DNA of 64,000 bases from Angomonas ambiguus (Eukaryota; Euglenozoa; Kinetoplastea; Trypanosomatida; Trypanosomatidae). The position numbers and the translations under genes were made by a program. Location of the stretch: assembly GCA_019695575.1 (NCBI GenBank), contig JADNSB010000006.1, positions 62,001 to 126,000 on the forward strand, in the 5' to 3' direction. A model generated the notes under the pieces. That model saw only the letters and a program-made list of their open reading frames with translations. It was not told the DNA's origin and searched no databases. Positions 1-9,315 of this stretch are shown here, one piece after another; the first letter of the stretch is position 1, and each line of letters starts with the position of its first letter.

Positions 1-1221
1 ACGGATGGGGAAGAGGAGGAAGATGAAGACAAGGAACAGGAGGGAGAAGAGAATGAAAGTAATGAAAGAGGGAAAAAGTTGGAGTACCCCTTACAGGTGA
101 AAACGAGACAGCAATCAGACCAGCAACAACAGCTGGAGGAGGAACAGAAGAAAACAAGAAAAGCTCTTCTTCGCCTTTATGACGAGGTCGTGGTAACCCG
201 TATGAAATCCATTGTACCGAAACATTACCAACAACAGTCTATTGACGATGCGTTTAACGCCTCTATGATGAAACTGATCGAGGATCAGCTCTATTGGGGT
301 GTAAAGGACCACCCTCTCTTGTTGAACGATCTGAACCGTCTTCAAGATTCTCCAACCGATTCAAAACTGTCTGCTGAGACACTTTTTCTAATGGACAGCG
401 TCTTTTCTAATGAAGTTCTCTTCTTTAAGCGGCCGACCACACGTTATTACTGCTGTATGGATGGTACACTTATCAATGAAGAGCCTCGGGAGGGGGGGAA
501 GGGGAAAGGTAAACTACGTCACACCGAAGCCGAATTGCTTGGTAGCCTTGAAACACTACTCGCTCCGGAAAAACTGTTTCACCTCTACGACTACTGTCCC
601 TCCCAGGGGAAGCAAGCGTTCTTGGATCTACTACGCCGGGATCATACACCGTACGTACTCCCCTCCGGTCGTATCCTCTCCCTTGCTGGGGTCTACCACC
701 AGCTTTTTGTGAAGGGGGAGCGGTGTGAGGAAACGAACTCTGATGAGTTGGAAACCTCCAGCTTTACACCACATCTTGACGAATTGCAAGCGTCTCAGGA
801 GCGAACCTCGGAGGAGATGGAAGAAGAGGAAGAGGAAGGAGAGGAGCAAGGGGAAGATGCAGCGGAGTACATCTCTACTGAGGAAGAAGAAGTGGACGAC
901 CAGGAAGCCGTGCCCCACCCTGCCACCAACACCAGCGACTCTGCAATTGAGGAAACGGAAGAGTCTTCCTATGAAGAGTATATTTTTGAGGATGAGCAGG
1001 AGGAAGAAGAAGAACAAGAGGAAGAGGAAGTGGGAGAAGAGGGTGAACTGCACTCGGTGGAATACGAAGACAGAGATGAAGAGAGTTTTAACCAAGAAGG
1101 AGTGGAGGAGAGGGAGGAACCAGAGCCTGTCGAGGACGACGGTTTTCAGATTGTAATACAAGATCCTGTGGACGACACGCAGTGTAAAGTGGAAGAGCTA
1201 AGGAAGATTTATATTACATGA
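1..1221 (+). CDS. Acidic hypothetical protein, 5' end outside the window
   Basis: The reading frame is open from the first base of the window to the TGA at 1219-1221, so the start lies upstream and about 406 residues are visible. The first in-window leucine that could be misread as a start (TTG at 79) is internal. After a short acidic leader, a compact region encoded by roughly 120-720 contains a DEVVVTRMKSIVPKHY segment and looks folded. The C-terminal third (about 800-1200) is mostly Glu/Asp runs with scattered Ser and Thr, and is probably disordered. I recognise no domain. The protein could be a chromatin- or RNA-associated acidic protein, but nothing in the sequence proves that. Confidence refers to it being a real gene. 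Confidence 0.8.
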   Translation, partial: TDGEEEEDEDKEQEGEENESNERGKKLEYPLQVKTRQQSDQQQQLEEEQKKTRKALLRLYDEVVVTRMKSIVPKHYQQQSIDDAFNASMMKLIEDQLYWGVKDHPLLLNDLNRLQDSPTDSKLSAETLFLMDSVFSNEVLFFKRPTTRYYCCMDGTLINEEPREGGKGKGKLRHTEAELLGSLETLLAPEKLFHLYDYCPSQGKQAFLDLLRRDHTPYVLPSGRILSLAGVYHQLFVKGERCEETNSDELETSSFTPHLDELQASQERTSEEMEEEEEEGEEQGEDAAEYISTEEEEVDDQEAVPHPATNTSDSAIEETEESSYEEYIFEDEQEEEEEQEEEEVGEEGELHSVEYEDRDEESFNQEGVEEREEPEPVEDDGFQIVIQDPVDDTQCKVEELRKIYIT

Positions 1222-1418
1222 GTTGGGGATTGTTGAAAAGGCGCGTTTCGTATTACTGTTGTGGGATCAAATGTAGGTGCTATGACGATTGTTGTTGTTG
1301 TGGGGCTGATGTTGTTTTTTATTATTGTTATTATTATTATTATTTTCCTATTTGTACTTTTTTCTTTCTTTCTTTTGTCTATGTAGCAATATCATTAGAA
1401 CAATACTAGAGTAGAAGC
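1222..1418 (+). promoter_or_regulatory. Short intergenic region with trans-splice acceptor candidate
   Basis: A TTA-repeat block and a pyrimidine tract (about 1345-1380, rich in CTTT) end in ATGTAG, with the AG at 1385-1386. The next start codon is at 1419, giving a predicted 5' UTR of about 32 nt. This is the typical kinetoplastid arrangement. The exact site is inferred. Confidence 0.5.
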
Positions 1419-4400
1419 ATGGACTTTTCCTCTTACCCTCCTAGTCATAAAGAGCCCTCTCTGTTCAGGGGCTCCTGCAGAGTCCTATTAGAAGCTATCT
1501 TGTGCCAGTCCTTTCATGTAGTCCTCGCCGTGTACTATCTAACCGGCGGAAGTAGGCTAGCGGAACGAGATGCAGTGAACCGTTCCAGCGACACCACCAC
1601 CGTGTACCGCGTGGACCATTTATTATCCTCCAAAATAGAAGAAGTCTCGGTAAGCGACCCTAACCGACGACCCTCCAACACCCTCTCCTCTTTCTTTAAG
1701 GACATGGGTAGCCCCGAGTTCTCCCCTAACAGTGTCTTTGTGCACTCTTTATTTTCCTCCGACCGAGAAGCAGAGGCCTGTCTTTCTACGGTGCATCGGT
1801 ATAGTCTTCTCACAGCACTACATCTGCTACGGTGCCCTCACACTCGCACCGTCCTACAATGCTTTACCCGCCGTCCCCTTGAAAACGACGTAAACAGTAC
1901 CAAGCGTACCCTCGCAGAGAGACTGGTGTTGTTGTTTCGCGATCACCCTACGTGGCCCGCTGACGCCTCCACCTACCTCTACCAGTATATCTACCACAAG
2001 TTTAGTTTTGAAGGGCAAGGAGAGAAAGTTGATACGGCTACGAAAACAGCAGCAGAGCATAATGAGTCGCTACTGAACCTTCTAAAGGCTGCTATCCACG
2101 TGGAGCACTCCACAGAAACACCCACCACAGCCCCTCGATCTTCCTCCTCACGCCAGGTGGTAGTCCTCGAGCCGTTTCTGCACGTCTTCCCCGAACTAGG
2201 GAGACCGTTTGCTGCTTCTTCCGATACCGACCTAGGGGCTTCTCCCATTGATTATCACTGTCCGCACCGTTGGTTCCGTCACACGCTACCAAAGTGTGCA
2301 TTAGAAATGGCCATGGAGGAGCACGCCGTCGTTTTCGCGGAGCGGAAAGCACTGGAGCGCTATTTTCAAAAGTGGCAACGGCAGCACGGATATAGGGTGC
2401 TCAAGCGAATCGAAAAGATGGTGGATCAGTCCCAGACGGAATCACTGACCTCCTCCCCCGCTGTAACAGTGCCAGGGGAGAGAAAGACGCTTACCCCCCG
2501 CGTGTCCACCTCCACTGGGGCCCCTACCCCGCCTCGGAAGGACAGCCCTAATCAGAGTGGAGTAGGGGTCGGGGATATCTCCTCCATCGCGTCCCACCAA
2601 AGTCACAGAACCCCTCCGTCCCTCGTCCCCTCCAATGAGGTGGCCTACACCATGGACCGAAGCAACGAGCCCTCCCTGCTGCACCCTTTCGATAGTGAAG
2701 AGGTCACCCTCCTTCAGCCTGCCAGTAAGGCCACCACCTTGGATGAGACGCCGAATCGAATTCCTCATACAGCCAAGCGAAACGACGAGCCGCCTACCTC
2801 CTCATCTCGGCACCTTAACAGCACGCTTCACCCTACCCCGACCGCCGCCCCTACCCGCTCCCTGCAGCAAACCCTAGACGACGTCCTCCAGAGCACGAAC
2901 CCCTCCCACTTGGAGGATTCTGCCGTGAAGCGAACGGAGGTGGGGAGCAGTAGGATACAGAATGCAGTGCAACTGTACCACTCTCGGACAGAAGAGGAGG
3001 AGGAGCGGGTGAGGGAAAAGAAAACCTTTATTCAAAAACTGTATATCCGAAGGTTGAGCTCCGTCTTTTACTACTGGAGAGATGTAAAGTACTACCACGC
3101 GGTGCTGAGTCAATACCTGAGGCAAAATGTCGAACAGAGGCTAACGCAACTGACGTGGAATAAATGGAGACGTTCCTTACAGCGTAAACAGCAAAAGCGA
3201 AGAGAAAAGTATGACAAGTATGTGTTGAAGCTATACGAAAAACAAAAGTGTCAGACCACCCTTCAGAAACACTTTACCATCTGGAAGGATGCTTTCCAGG
3301 TACGACGATTTCTCTGGGGTACCCTTGGTGCCCGTGTTTTTACTAAAATGGTAGATTACGCTAAATTAACGTCCTTCAGAAAGCAAAAAGGTGAGGAGAG
3401 TAGATGGAATCAACAGAGAGAGGTGTTTTACCAATGGAAAGAGTCTTTTCAGCTCCGTCGCGCCAATCAATTCTACCTACGGGTTCTCCAAAAGCAGTGT
3501 GTCGCGGTCCTGCGACAACAGCTTGGCACACGGCAGCGGAAACAGGAGGCTCTGAAGCGATGGGAACAGGCCAAACTTCAAACGGTCTGGAACACGTGGA
3601 AGCGAAAGAGGAATGAAGCACTGCATACCCGTCAGCTTCAAGACGCACAAGTCCACGACTCTCACCAAATCGAGCATAAATTGGTCTCCACCGCGTTTAC
3701 CCGCTGGAAGCAAAAATACGAAAGGCGAATACAATGGAATGCGTCCGCTCATGCGTTTCACCTAGAGCAACTGCGAAGAGGGTTGGGTGGGTGGTGTTTT
3801 AGAAAGTGGAGAACCGCGTTATGGCTTCACCGAAAAGAGCAAAAAATGATCGCTTCCTTGGAGAAAAGGACCCAGAAAAACTGTTTTCGTCGCTGGAAGC
3901 AGTCCTGTCAACTCGCCACCCGTCTTCAACAGGACTTATTGCTCTTCGCCGATGAGTTATACCTCCGTCGGTTTCTCTATCACCGTTATTTCTTCACGTG
4001 GAAGCGAAAATTTCATCTCCTCTCGGAGGCACGAAGACAAAAAAGAGAAGAGGATCTCATCGCCTTGTCTGATCAAACGCGTAAACATCACCTTTTTGCC
4101 AAGTACTTTCATCACTGGAAAACTTCTTTTTATCTGCTGCGGCACCACAACATAGATCCGAGGAGAGTGTTGGGGGGAACAGAGGAGGCATTACCGAGGA
4201 TTAATGGCAGTAAAGGGAAACGACACACAAAAAGCAACGGTGGTAAAACAACTGGGGAGAGTTCCTCTACCAGAGGTCCTATCTCGTGCGAGAGAAGACT
4301 GCTATTATTCGCACTAGAGAAGCAGAAGAAGGTTCAAAAAGTTGCGAAAGAGGAAAGCGCCGCTCACTTTTTTTACTTTCACTACTACCACTCTAAAAAA

Positions 4401-5123
4401 GCGATGGGGGAGGCCTTTCAAAGAAGTACAGACCTCCTCTACCAAACTGGACCCACCCTCACTCGTGGAGGGGTCTCTCCACTCCGTATTACAGCAACAG
4501 AGGACGCCCACCACCACCACCACGACCCCAGTGCTACCCCGGTGTTCTACACTACGGTCCTCTCCGAGTCGGGGCCATCCTCTGGCTATCTCAGTGAGCG
4601 ACGTCGGTTCCCTTCCACCGGTAGCCCTTACCTAACGAAGCAGGACCCTAAAGGGAGGGAGGGTCTGGTACGGAGCCCCTACTCCGCCGCCCCTGCTGAC
4701 CCCCACCTCGGTCCGCCCACCATCTCTGAAGAGGTTTCCCTCATCAGGACCGCCTCCCCCGGTAAGTCCTGTCTAGTAGAGGATATGGCCGACCCCAGAA
4801 ACAATTTCCCTCCCCCCTCTCCTCCTCAGGGCGTTCCCACTAGCAGGAAAAGTGCCTCAGGCGCCTCCACGAGGAGTGGATCAGTCGGCTCTAGAGGCCC
4901 CCAAAGTCGTTCTCGGCCCCTCTCCGCCACCACCCTATTCTCCGCGAGGAAGCCAAAGAATAAGAAAGCGACAACTCTTCTCAGTCGAACCAGAACGGTG
5001 CTCTCTGACAGGAGGAGTGCACGGCCTAATCGTCGGGTTGTATCTCCTCCTGTTACAGGGAAGACCTCCCCCCGGTGCTCCGCGTGCGCCACTCCTCCAG
5101 TCCTTGAAAAGTCACCAATTTAA
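1419..5123 (+). CDS. Sfi1-like centrin-binding repeat protein
   Basis: The protein has 1234 residues and starts at the first ATG after the pyrimidine tract. Residues about 540-910 hold about a dozen degenerate repeats of roughly 25-35 residues centred on aromatic-x-x-Trp-[Lys/Arg], for example FYYWRDV, WNKWRRS, FTIWKDAF, FYQWKESF, FTRWKQKY, FRRWKQS, FFTWKRKF and FHHWKTSF. This is the signature of Sfi1 repeats, which form a long helix that binds centrin at spindle poles and basal bodies in other eukaryotes. The N-terminal 330 residues look folded but are unrecognised. A Ser/Pro/Thr-rich stretch precedes the repeats, and another basic, Ser/Pro-rich tail follows them. A His run (HHHHHH, near 4510) sits in the tail. 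By family knowledge a role at the flagellar basal body, bilobe or spindle pole is likely. Confidence in the repeat assignment is good; localisation is inference. Confidence 0.8.
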   Translation: MDFSSYPPSHKEPSLFRGSCRVLLEAILCQSFHVVLAVYYLTGGSRLAERDAVNRSSDTTTVYRVDHLLSSKIEEVSVSDPNRRPSNTLSSFFKDMGSPEFSPNSVFVHSLFSSDREAEACLSTVHRYSLLTALHLLRCPHTRTVLQCFTRRPLENDVNSTKRTLAERLVLLFRDHPTWPADASTYLYQYIYHKFSFEGQGEKVDTATKTAAEHNESLLNLLKAAIHVEHSTETPTTAPRSSSSRQVVVLEPFLHVFPELGRPFAASSDTDLGASPIDYHCPHRWFRHTLPKCALEMAMEEHAVVFAERKALERYFQKWQRQHGYRVLKRIEKMVDQSQTESLTSSPAVTVPGERKTLTPRVSTSTGAPTPPRKDSPNQSGVGVGDISSIASHQSHRTPPSLVPSNEVAYTMDRSNEPSLLHPFDSEEVTLLQPASKATTLDETPNRIPHTAKRNDEPPTSSSRHLNSTLHPTPTAAPTRSLQQTLDDVLQSTNPSHLEDSAVKRTEVGSSRIQNAVQLYHSRTEEEEERVREKKTFIQKLYIRRLSSVFYYWRDVKYYHAVLSQYLRQNVEQRLTQLTWNKWRRSLQRKQQKRREKYDKYVLKLYEKQKCQTTLQKHFTIWKDAFQVRRFLWGTLGARVFTKMVDYAKLTSFRKQKGEESRWNQQREVFYQWKESFQLRRANQFYLRVLQKQCVAVLRQQLGTRQRKQEALKRWEQAKLQTVWNTWKRKRNEALHTRQLQDAQVHDSHQIEHKLVSTAFTRWKQKYERRIQWNASAHAFHLEQLRRGLGGWCFRKWRTALWLHRKEQKMIASLEKRTQKNCFRRWKQSCQLATRLQQDLLLFADELYLRRFLYHRYFFTWKRKFHLLSEARRQKREEDLIALSDQTRKHHLFAKYFHHWKTSFYLLRHHNIDPRRVLGGTEEALPRINGSKGKRHTKSNGGKTTGESSSTRGPISCERRLLLFALEKQKKVQKVAKEESAAHFFYFHYYHSKKAMGEAFQRSTDLLYQTGPTLTRGGVSPLRITATEDAHHHHHDPSATPVFYTTVLSESGPSSGYLSERRRFPSTGSPYLTKQDPKGREGLVRSPYSAAPADPHLGPPTISEEVSLIRTASPGKSCLVEDMADPRNNFPPPSPPQGVPTSRKSASGASTRSGSVGSRGPQSRSRPLSATTLFSARKPKNKKATTLLSRTRTVLSDRRSARPNRRVVSPPVTGKTSPRCSACATPPVLEKSPI

Positions 5124-5857
5124 CTCGCTGGCAGAGGGCAAAGAGTTTGGGATTAATTCTATAAACCACCCCCTATATATATATTGTATATTCAGTTCAA
5201 AAATTCTTTTTTTCTCCTAATTATCCCGTTTGTTATTTAGTAAAACAAAAAAAAAAAGGACTTCCCCTCCATTAGCTTTCACTACTATTTCTCTCCCTTT
5301 TTACTCTTTCTTTTTCTGACGATTTCCTTAAAAAAGAAATTAGAAGCGAAAGTAATTTTTAACAGTTACTTCGTGTTTTCTAATCATTGGTAGTTTTTTT
5401 TTTTTCCTCATTTTTTGTTCACTGTAGTTTTAATTACAGTAACACTTTTGTATAACCTTTCCCATACAATTGGGACAAGAGAATTACTTTTTTTTTATTA
5501 CTTGAAGAATATTAAGTAAATAATAATAAAAGTAGTCAACTTTATATAACATATAGAATTGTATAGTTCAAGAACAAAAGTAAGAGTCAATTTTTTTTAT
5601 TTTTGTTATTATTACTTTTGTTGTTGCTGCCATTTATTTATTTATTTTGGCTGTTTTTGAACCTTCAACTATTATTAGCTTCAGGCTCTAAAAAACTTGT
5701 AAAGACATAACTACAGTTATCGTCTTACTGAAAGGAGAGTCTGCAAAAACTTAGCAATAAAAAAAAAAGGGAAAACAACAAGGAAGGAAATTACATTCCC
5801 TAAACCGTTATAGAAACCCCAATAAAAAAGAAATAAAAAAAGAAGAAAGAAAAGAAA
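5124..5857 (+). promoter_or_regulatory. AT-rich intergenic region
   Basis: This 734-base gap contains poly-A and poly-T runs, a pyrimidine-rich block near 5261-5332, and a further T-rich stretch ending in AG at 5677-5678 and 5683-5684. The last 100 bases before the next ATG are almost all A and G. No reading frame or RNA gene is visible. Candidate acceptors near 5677-5684 would give a 5' UTR of about 175 nt. Confidence 0.4.
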
Positions 5858-8593
5858 ATGATGCGGAGATTAACCGTTTCCTTTTATCCTTTTCTGTACC
5901 CCAGGTTCCAACCAAAAGCCTCCACGCTTTGCGGTGCCCCCACGGAAGAGGGAACTCTGCCCCTCAGCGCCTCTCTCACAGTGGTACCCCGTGACGTCTC
6001 TCTCTATCGCAGCGGGGGATTGCTTCGCCCAACCCGTGCGCTCTACCGAGGTAAAGTAGGCCGGAGTAGCACCCTCCGTCCTCCGGATTCAGACGTCGGG
6101 GGAGCGACCCCACTAGCAGAGGCCGTCGATACCGTCTCGAAGGGCTCTCCTGTAGGCGATACCACCACCGCCACCGCCGAGACCAACAGCACTCCTAGCA
6201 CCAGCACTAGTAAACGAAAGAGAGGCACCGCGAGTAGAGGCAAGTCCAACTCTAAAGTGCACCGTAAGAGAGCCGTCATAGAGCCCGACACTCTGCCCAG
6301 TGCGTTCCAAGAGACGGTGTCGGTGGGAGAAAAGAAGGAAGGTAACGATAGTAGTGCCGTGGGGGTGGTAGAAGCGCAAAGCACCAGAGACGGGGCGGCC
6401 AGTACGATACCCCCCAACACTAGAGATAACAGCACCGCCCCAAGCCCAAGGCGAAGAATGACGCGCAAGAAGAAAGAAGCCCCACCGGTGGCTTCTCCAA
6501 ATAATAACTCTAATACAGGTGCTTCCCCCTCCCCTGGAAAAGTGAATCCTACTACTAGTAGTAGTGAAGAAGTGAACGTGGAGGAATACTTGGCCCTCAT
6601 CCACGCCGACGAGCATTACGTTTCCAAGTCGCAAGACAGTACTCCCACTGGTGGTTCCCCTCCTTCCCATTCCGACACCCCCGCCACAGCCACGGAAGCG
6701 GACCCCTCCCTCAGCAAAAAGAAACCCTCTTCCAAGAAGCCACGAGCCTCTCAGAAAAGGGCGGCTCCTGCTGCCAAGAAGAAGACCCCTACGGCACCAC
6801 CCCTCAGCGAGGTACCACTACCCCCTCCCCTGTCCCAAGGCTCTAGTCGCCACGCCAACATTTGGATCAAAACCGTAGAACCGTCGAGAGAGAAGGAAGT
6901 GAAGCCGGTGGCTCCGATGGGGTCAGAGGCGCCTAGAGACGAGACGACCCCACTCCCATCGAACGACGAGGGGGAGAAAAAGTCGCTCAAGACCGCTCCG
7001 ACGCACCGAATCACGAAACGACCCAAACGAAACACGCCCAGGACGGTCCCTGAGGCGAACCCTCCCTCTCCGGTCGCTACCACGGCGTCCCCGGTCCAGC
7101 GCAAGGGGAAACCGAACAAGACCAAACCGCTAAAGCCACACCAGATCATCCCCACACCGAGTCTTTCCCCCACAAAGACCTCCCCCTTCACCCCTCCGAT
7201 CTACTACTCTTGGCGCAAGGTGGACCTAGACCGCAAACCGACAGAAGAGGAGCTCACGAAGGAGCGGGCGAGTGTAACGAAGCTGTGTGTGGTGGCGGAC
7301 TCTATCACGTGCCTATTTCAGAGCTTACCAAACGAACACCGCAGTGGGGATGGGAAGAAAAAGAACGCATGGGGTAGGGCCAACAGTGGAGGCAGCAGAG
7401 AATTGGAACACTATATTAACGCGGTTGACAGCGCCCTCATTCCTAGCAGTATTTACTCTCCTTTACACTCCCAACCCTCCGAGATTTCCACCCGCCCTGA
7501 GGAGGATCGCCTAGACGGAGACGACGACACTGAAGCACTGCTGGACATTGTACAGCGAGTACTCGTCGAGGACTCTGCCAATAACACTGTTAACATTCAT
7601 GTGAGGGAAATGGAGCAGCTGATCCCTCCACCAGAGTTACTTCCTCCTCGTGCAGAGGCGGTGGACCCGGCCAAGGAGACGGGAACTAGTAGTAATAGTA
7701 AGAAAAAAAAGGGGAAAGGAAAGTCTCTCAAGGGACAAGTGGATAATAATAATAATAAAGGAACGGAATCTCCAGAAGGAAAAATACTTTCCCCACTCGA
7801 ACGTGTCGTCGCCATGCAGGCGTGGAGAGCCGAAGCGTTGGAGAAGGCACGTCGCTCCCAACAGCGTCAGCAACTAAAGAGCGACTTTCACGTCATTACC
7901 AGAGTGCGATTGTACGAACCGTGCAGGTCCGACATTGCCGTGGTGCAGGGGTTCGGAGGGGGCAAAGCGGTGGGAGACGTACTCTCGACTCTCAATCGTA
8001 TGCTACGCCGGGAGCAGGATCAGGTAGACAGTGAAGTCTCTCTCCTCACCCCTCTCCGGGAGATAAACCTTTCCTTTGACGATAAAGGCAACATCACCAC
8101 CTCTAACGGGTCTCAGGTGATTCACTCCCCTTTTGTACTTCGGCCTCTCCTGAGCGTGTACGCGACGTGCCTCCCTCGCCGCCAACCCCTCCTTGGCTCC
8201 CGTACAGAGGAGCAGGTGTTCTTGGGCGCCCCACACCCAATAGAAGAAGACGAACCCCTTGAAAGGGAATCCCCCGCTACGAGCCTCTCCGCCTCTGATA
8301 AAGCGGTCTACCAGCGTCTCAAGGCCCGCTATGTGCCCCCAATGCCCCGTTACAGCACGTTACTGACGGTACTGGTGGAGCACGACACCGAGATGCAGCC
8401 GATCGAGTTGATCACGATGGCGGAGGTGGCCTCGTTCCGAAAGGACGACCCCCCACGCAAGCAAAGACCTTCTTCCGCCTCTCAAACGAAGAGCTCCCGG
8501 GGAGGGAATAGTGACACGCTAAAGAAGAAACGAAAACAAAAAAAGAAGTATCAAATATACTGTCTTATCTCAGACGGCAGGCGGGTTTCTTAA
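5858..8593 (+). CDS. Basic low-complexity protein with conserved-looking C-terminal part, unknown function
   Basis: The protein has 911 residues. The start is ATG ATG at 5858; the extreme N terminus (MMRRLTVSFYPFLYPRF) is basic, aromatic and free of acidic residues, and could be a mitochondrial presequence. Residues about 90-440 are a Ser/Pro/Thr/Lys-rich region with clusters of KKK, RKR and KPSSKKP, probably disordered. Two denser segments follow, at about 446-545 (starting PIYYSWRKVDL) and about 648-861 (containing AMQAWRAEALEKARRSQQ and FHVITRVRLYEP). They probably fold. The C terminus is again lysine-rich. I do not recognise the family. A mitochondrial or nucleic-acid-binding role would fit the composition but is not shown. 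Confidence 0.75.
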   Translation: MMRRLTVSFYPFLYPRFQPKASTLCGAPTEEGTLPLSASLTVVPRDVSLYRSGGLLRPTRALYRGKVGRSSTLRPPDSDVGGATPLAEAVDTVSKGSPVGDTTTATAETNSTPSTSTSKRKRGTASRGKSNSKVHRKRAVIEPDTLPSAFQETVSVGEKKEGNDSSAVGVVEAQSTRDGAASTIPPNTRDNSTAPSPRRRMTRKKKEAPPVASPNNNSNTGASPSPGKVNPTTSSSEEVNVEEYLALIHADEHYVSKSQDSTPTGGSPPSHSDTPATATEADPSLSKKKPSSKKPRASQKRAAPAAKKKTPTAPPLSEVPLPPPLSQGSSRHANIWIKTVEPSREKEVKPVAPMGSEAPRDETTPLPSNDEGEKKSLKTAPTHRITKRPKRNTPRTVPEANPPSPVATTASPVQRKGKPNKTKPLKPHQIIPTPSLSPTKTSPFTPPIYYSWRKVDLDRKPTEEELTKERASVTKLCVVADSITCLFQSLPNEHRSGDGKKKNAWGRANSGGSRELEHYINAVDSALIPSSIYSPLHSQPSEISTRPEEDRLDGDDDTEALLDIVQRVLVEDSANNTVNIHVREMEQLIPPPELLPPRAEAVDPAKETGTSSNSKKKKGKGKSLKGQVDNNNNKGTESPEGKILSPLERVVAMQAWRAEALEKARRSQQRQQLKSDFHVITRVRLYEPCRSDIAVVQGFGGGKAVGDVLSTLNRMLRREQDQVDSEVSLLTPLREINLSFDDKGNITTSNGSQVIHSPFVLRPLLSVYATCLPRRQPLLGSRTEEQVFLGAPHPIEEDEPLERESPATSLSASDKAVYQRLKARYVPPMPRYSTLLTVLVEHDTEMQPIELITMAEVASFRKDDPPRKQRPSSASQTKSSRGGNSDTLKKKRKQKKKYQIYCLISDGRRVS

Positions 8594-9315
8594 AAGAAGA
8601 GAAAGAAAAATTGATTCTATCGTTTTCGCTGTTGTTACTGCTAAACAAACAAACAGACAATAAAAGCAAAAAAAAAGCTTCACGGAAGAGAATGTACACC
8701 CCCTATGTAAAACTAAATACTATTGGACCAGTATAACCTCATCTTCTTGTTTGTAAAATCTGTCTTGTGGTTGCCACATTATTGTTATTATTATTATTTA
8801 TTAAAAATAAAAGTGAACCAGTTAAAACCACGACAGGATGCTAAAAATCATAGATTATATATTAAACAACCATACAGCAAATAAAAGTTCAAGCGTTCAT
8901 TTTTTTCCTTTTCTAGCTTGTTTTTGATTCTTCACAGCTGTTTAGGATGGATCAATAAAAGGATACACTATAACAATACCAGCAACACGAAAATGTTAAT
9001 CCAGTAAATATAATACCCCTTTTCAATGTCTTAAATCTACTTTTATTTCTTTAACAGTATAATTACTTTCATTTTTAAACAACACGTACTCTTCTATTTT
9101 TGTTTTCTTATAATTTTAATTCCAAACTTGCTGTTCTACTCTTTTACAAGAGAATGTTAAAAAGGTAAAACAACAACTACAGTGAACCCCTTTATCATTT
9201 CTCACCTTTCCTTTTTTTTGTTTTTGCTTGATTTTTTTTTTATTTTTGTTCGTTTGTTTGAATTTCGTTGTAGTAAGGACAGTAAATTCTTTATTGTTTT
9301 CGTAAATTAGATGTC
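8594..9315 (+). promoter_or_regulatory. AT-rich intergenic region with trans-splice acceptor candidate
   Basis: This 722-base gap of A/T-rich DNA has short TTA repeats near 8782. A T-rich pyrimidine tract (about 9200-9270) ends in GTAG, with the AG at 9272-9273. The next ATG is at 9316. No gene was seen. Confidence 0.45.

Noticed and set aside
631-1161. - strand frame of 176 codons under the acidic gene
   Set aside because: It is the antisense of Glu-rich codons, giving Phe/Leu-rich nonsense; all other evidence is on the + strand.
1218-1409. Frame of 63 codons overlapping the stop of the first gene
   Set aside because: It is made mostly of TTA/TGT repeat translation and ends in the splice tract of the next gene.
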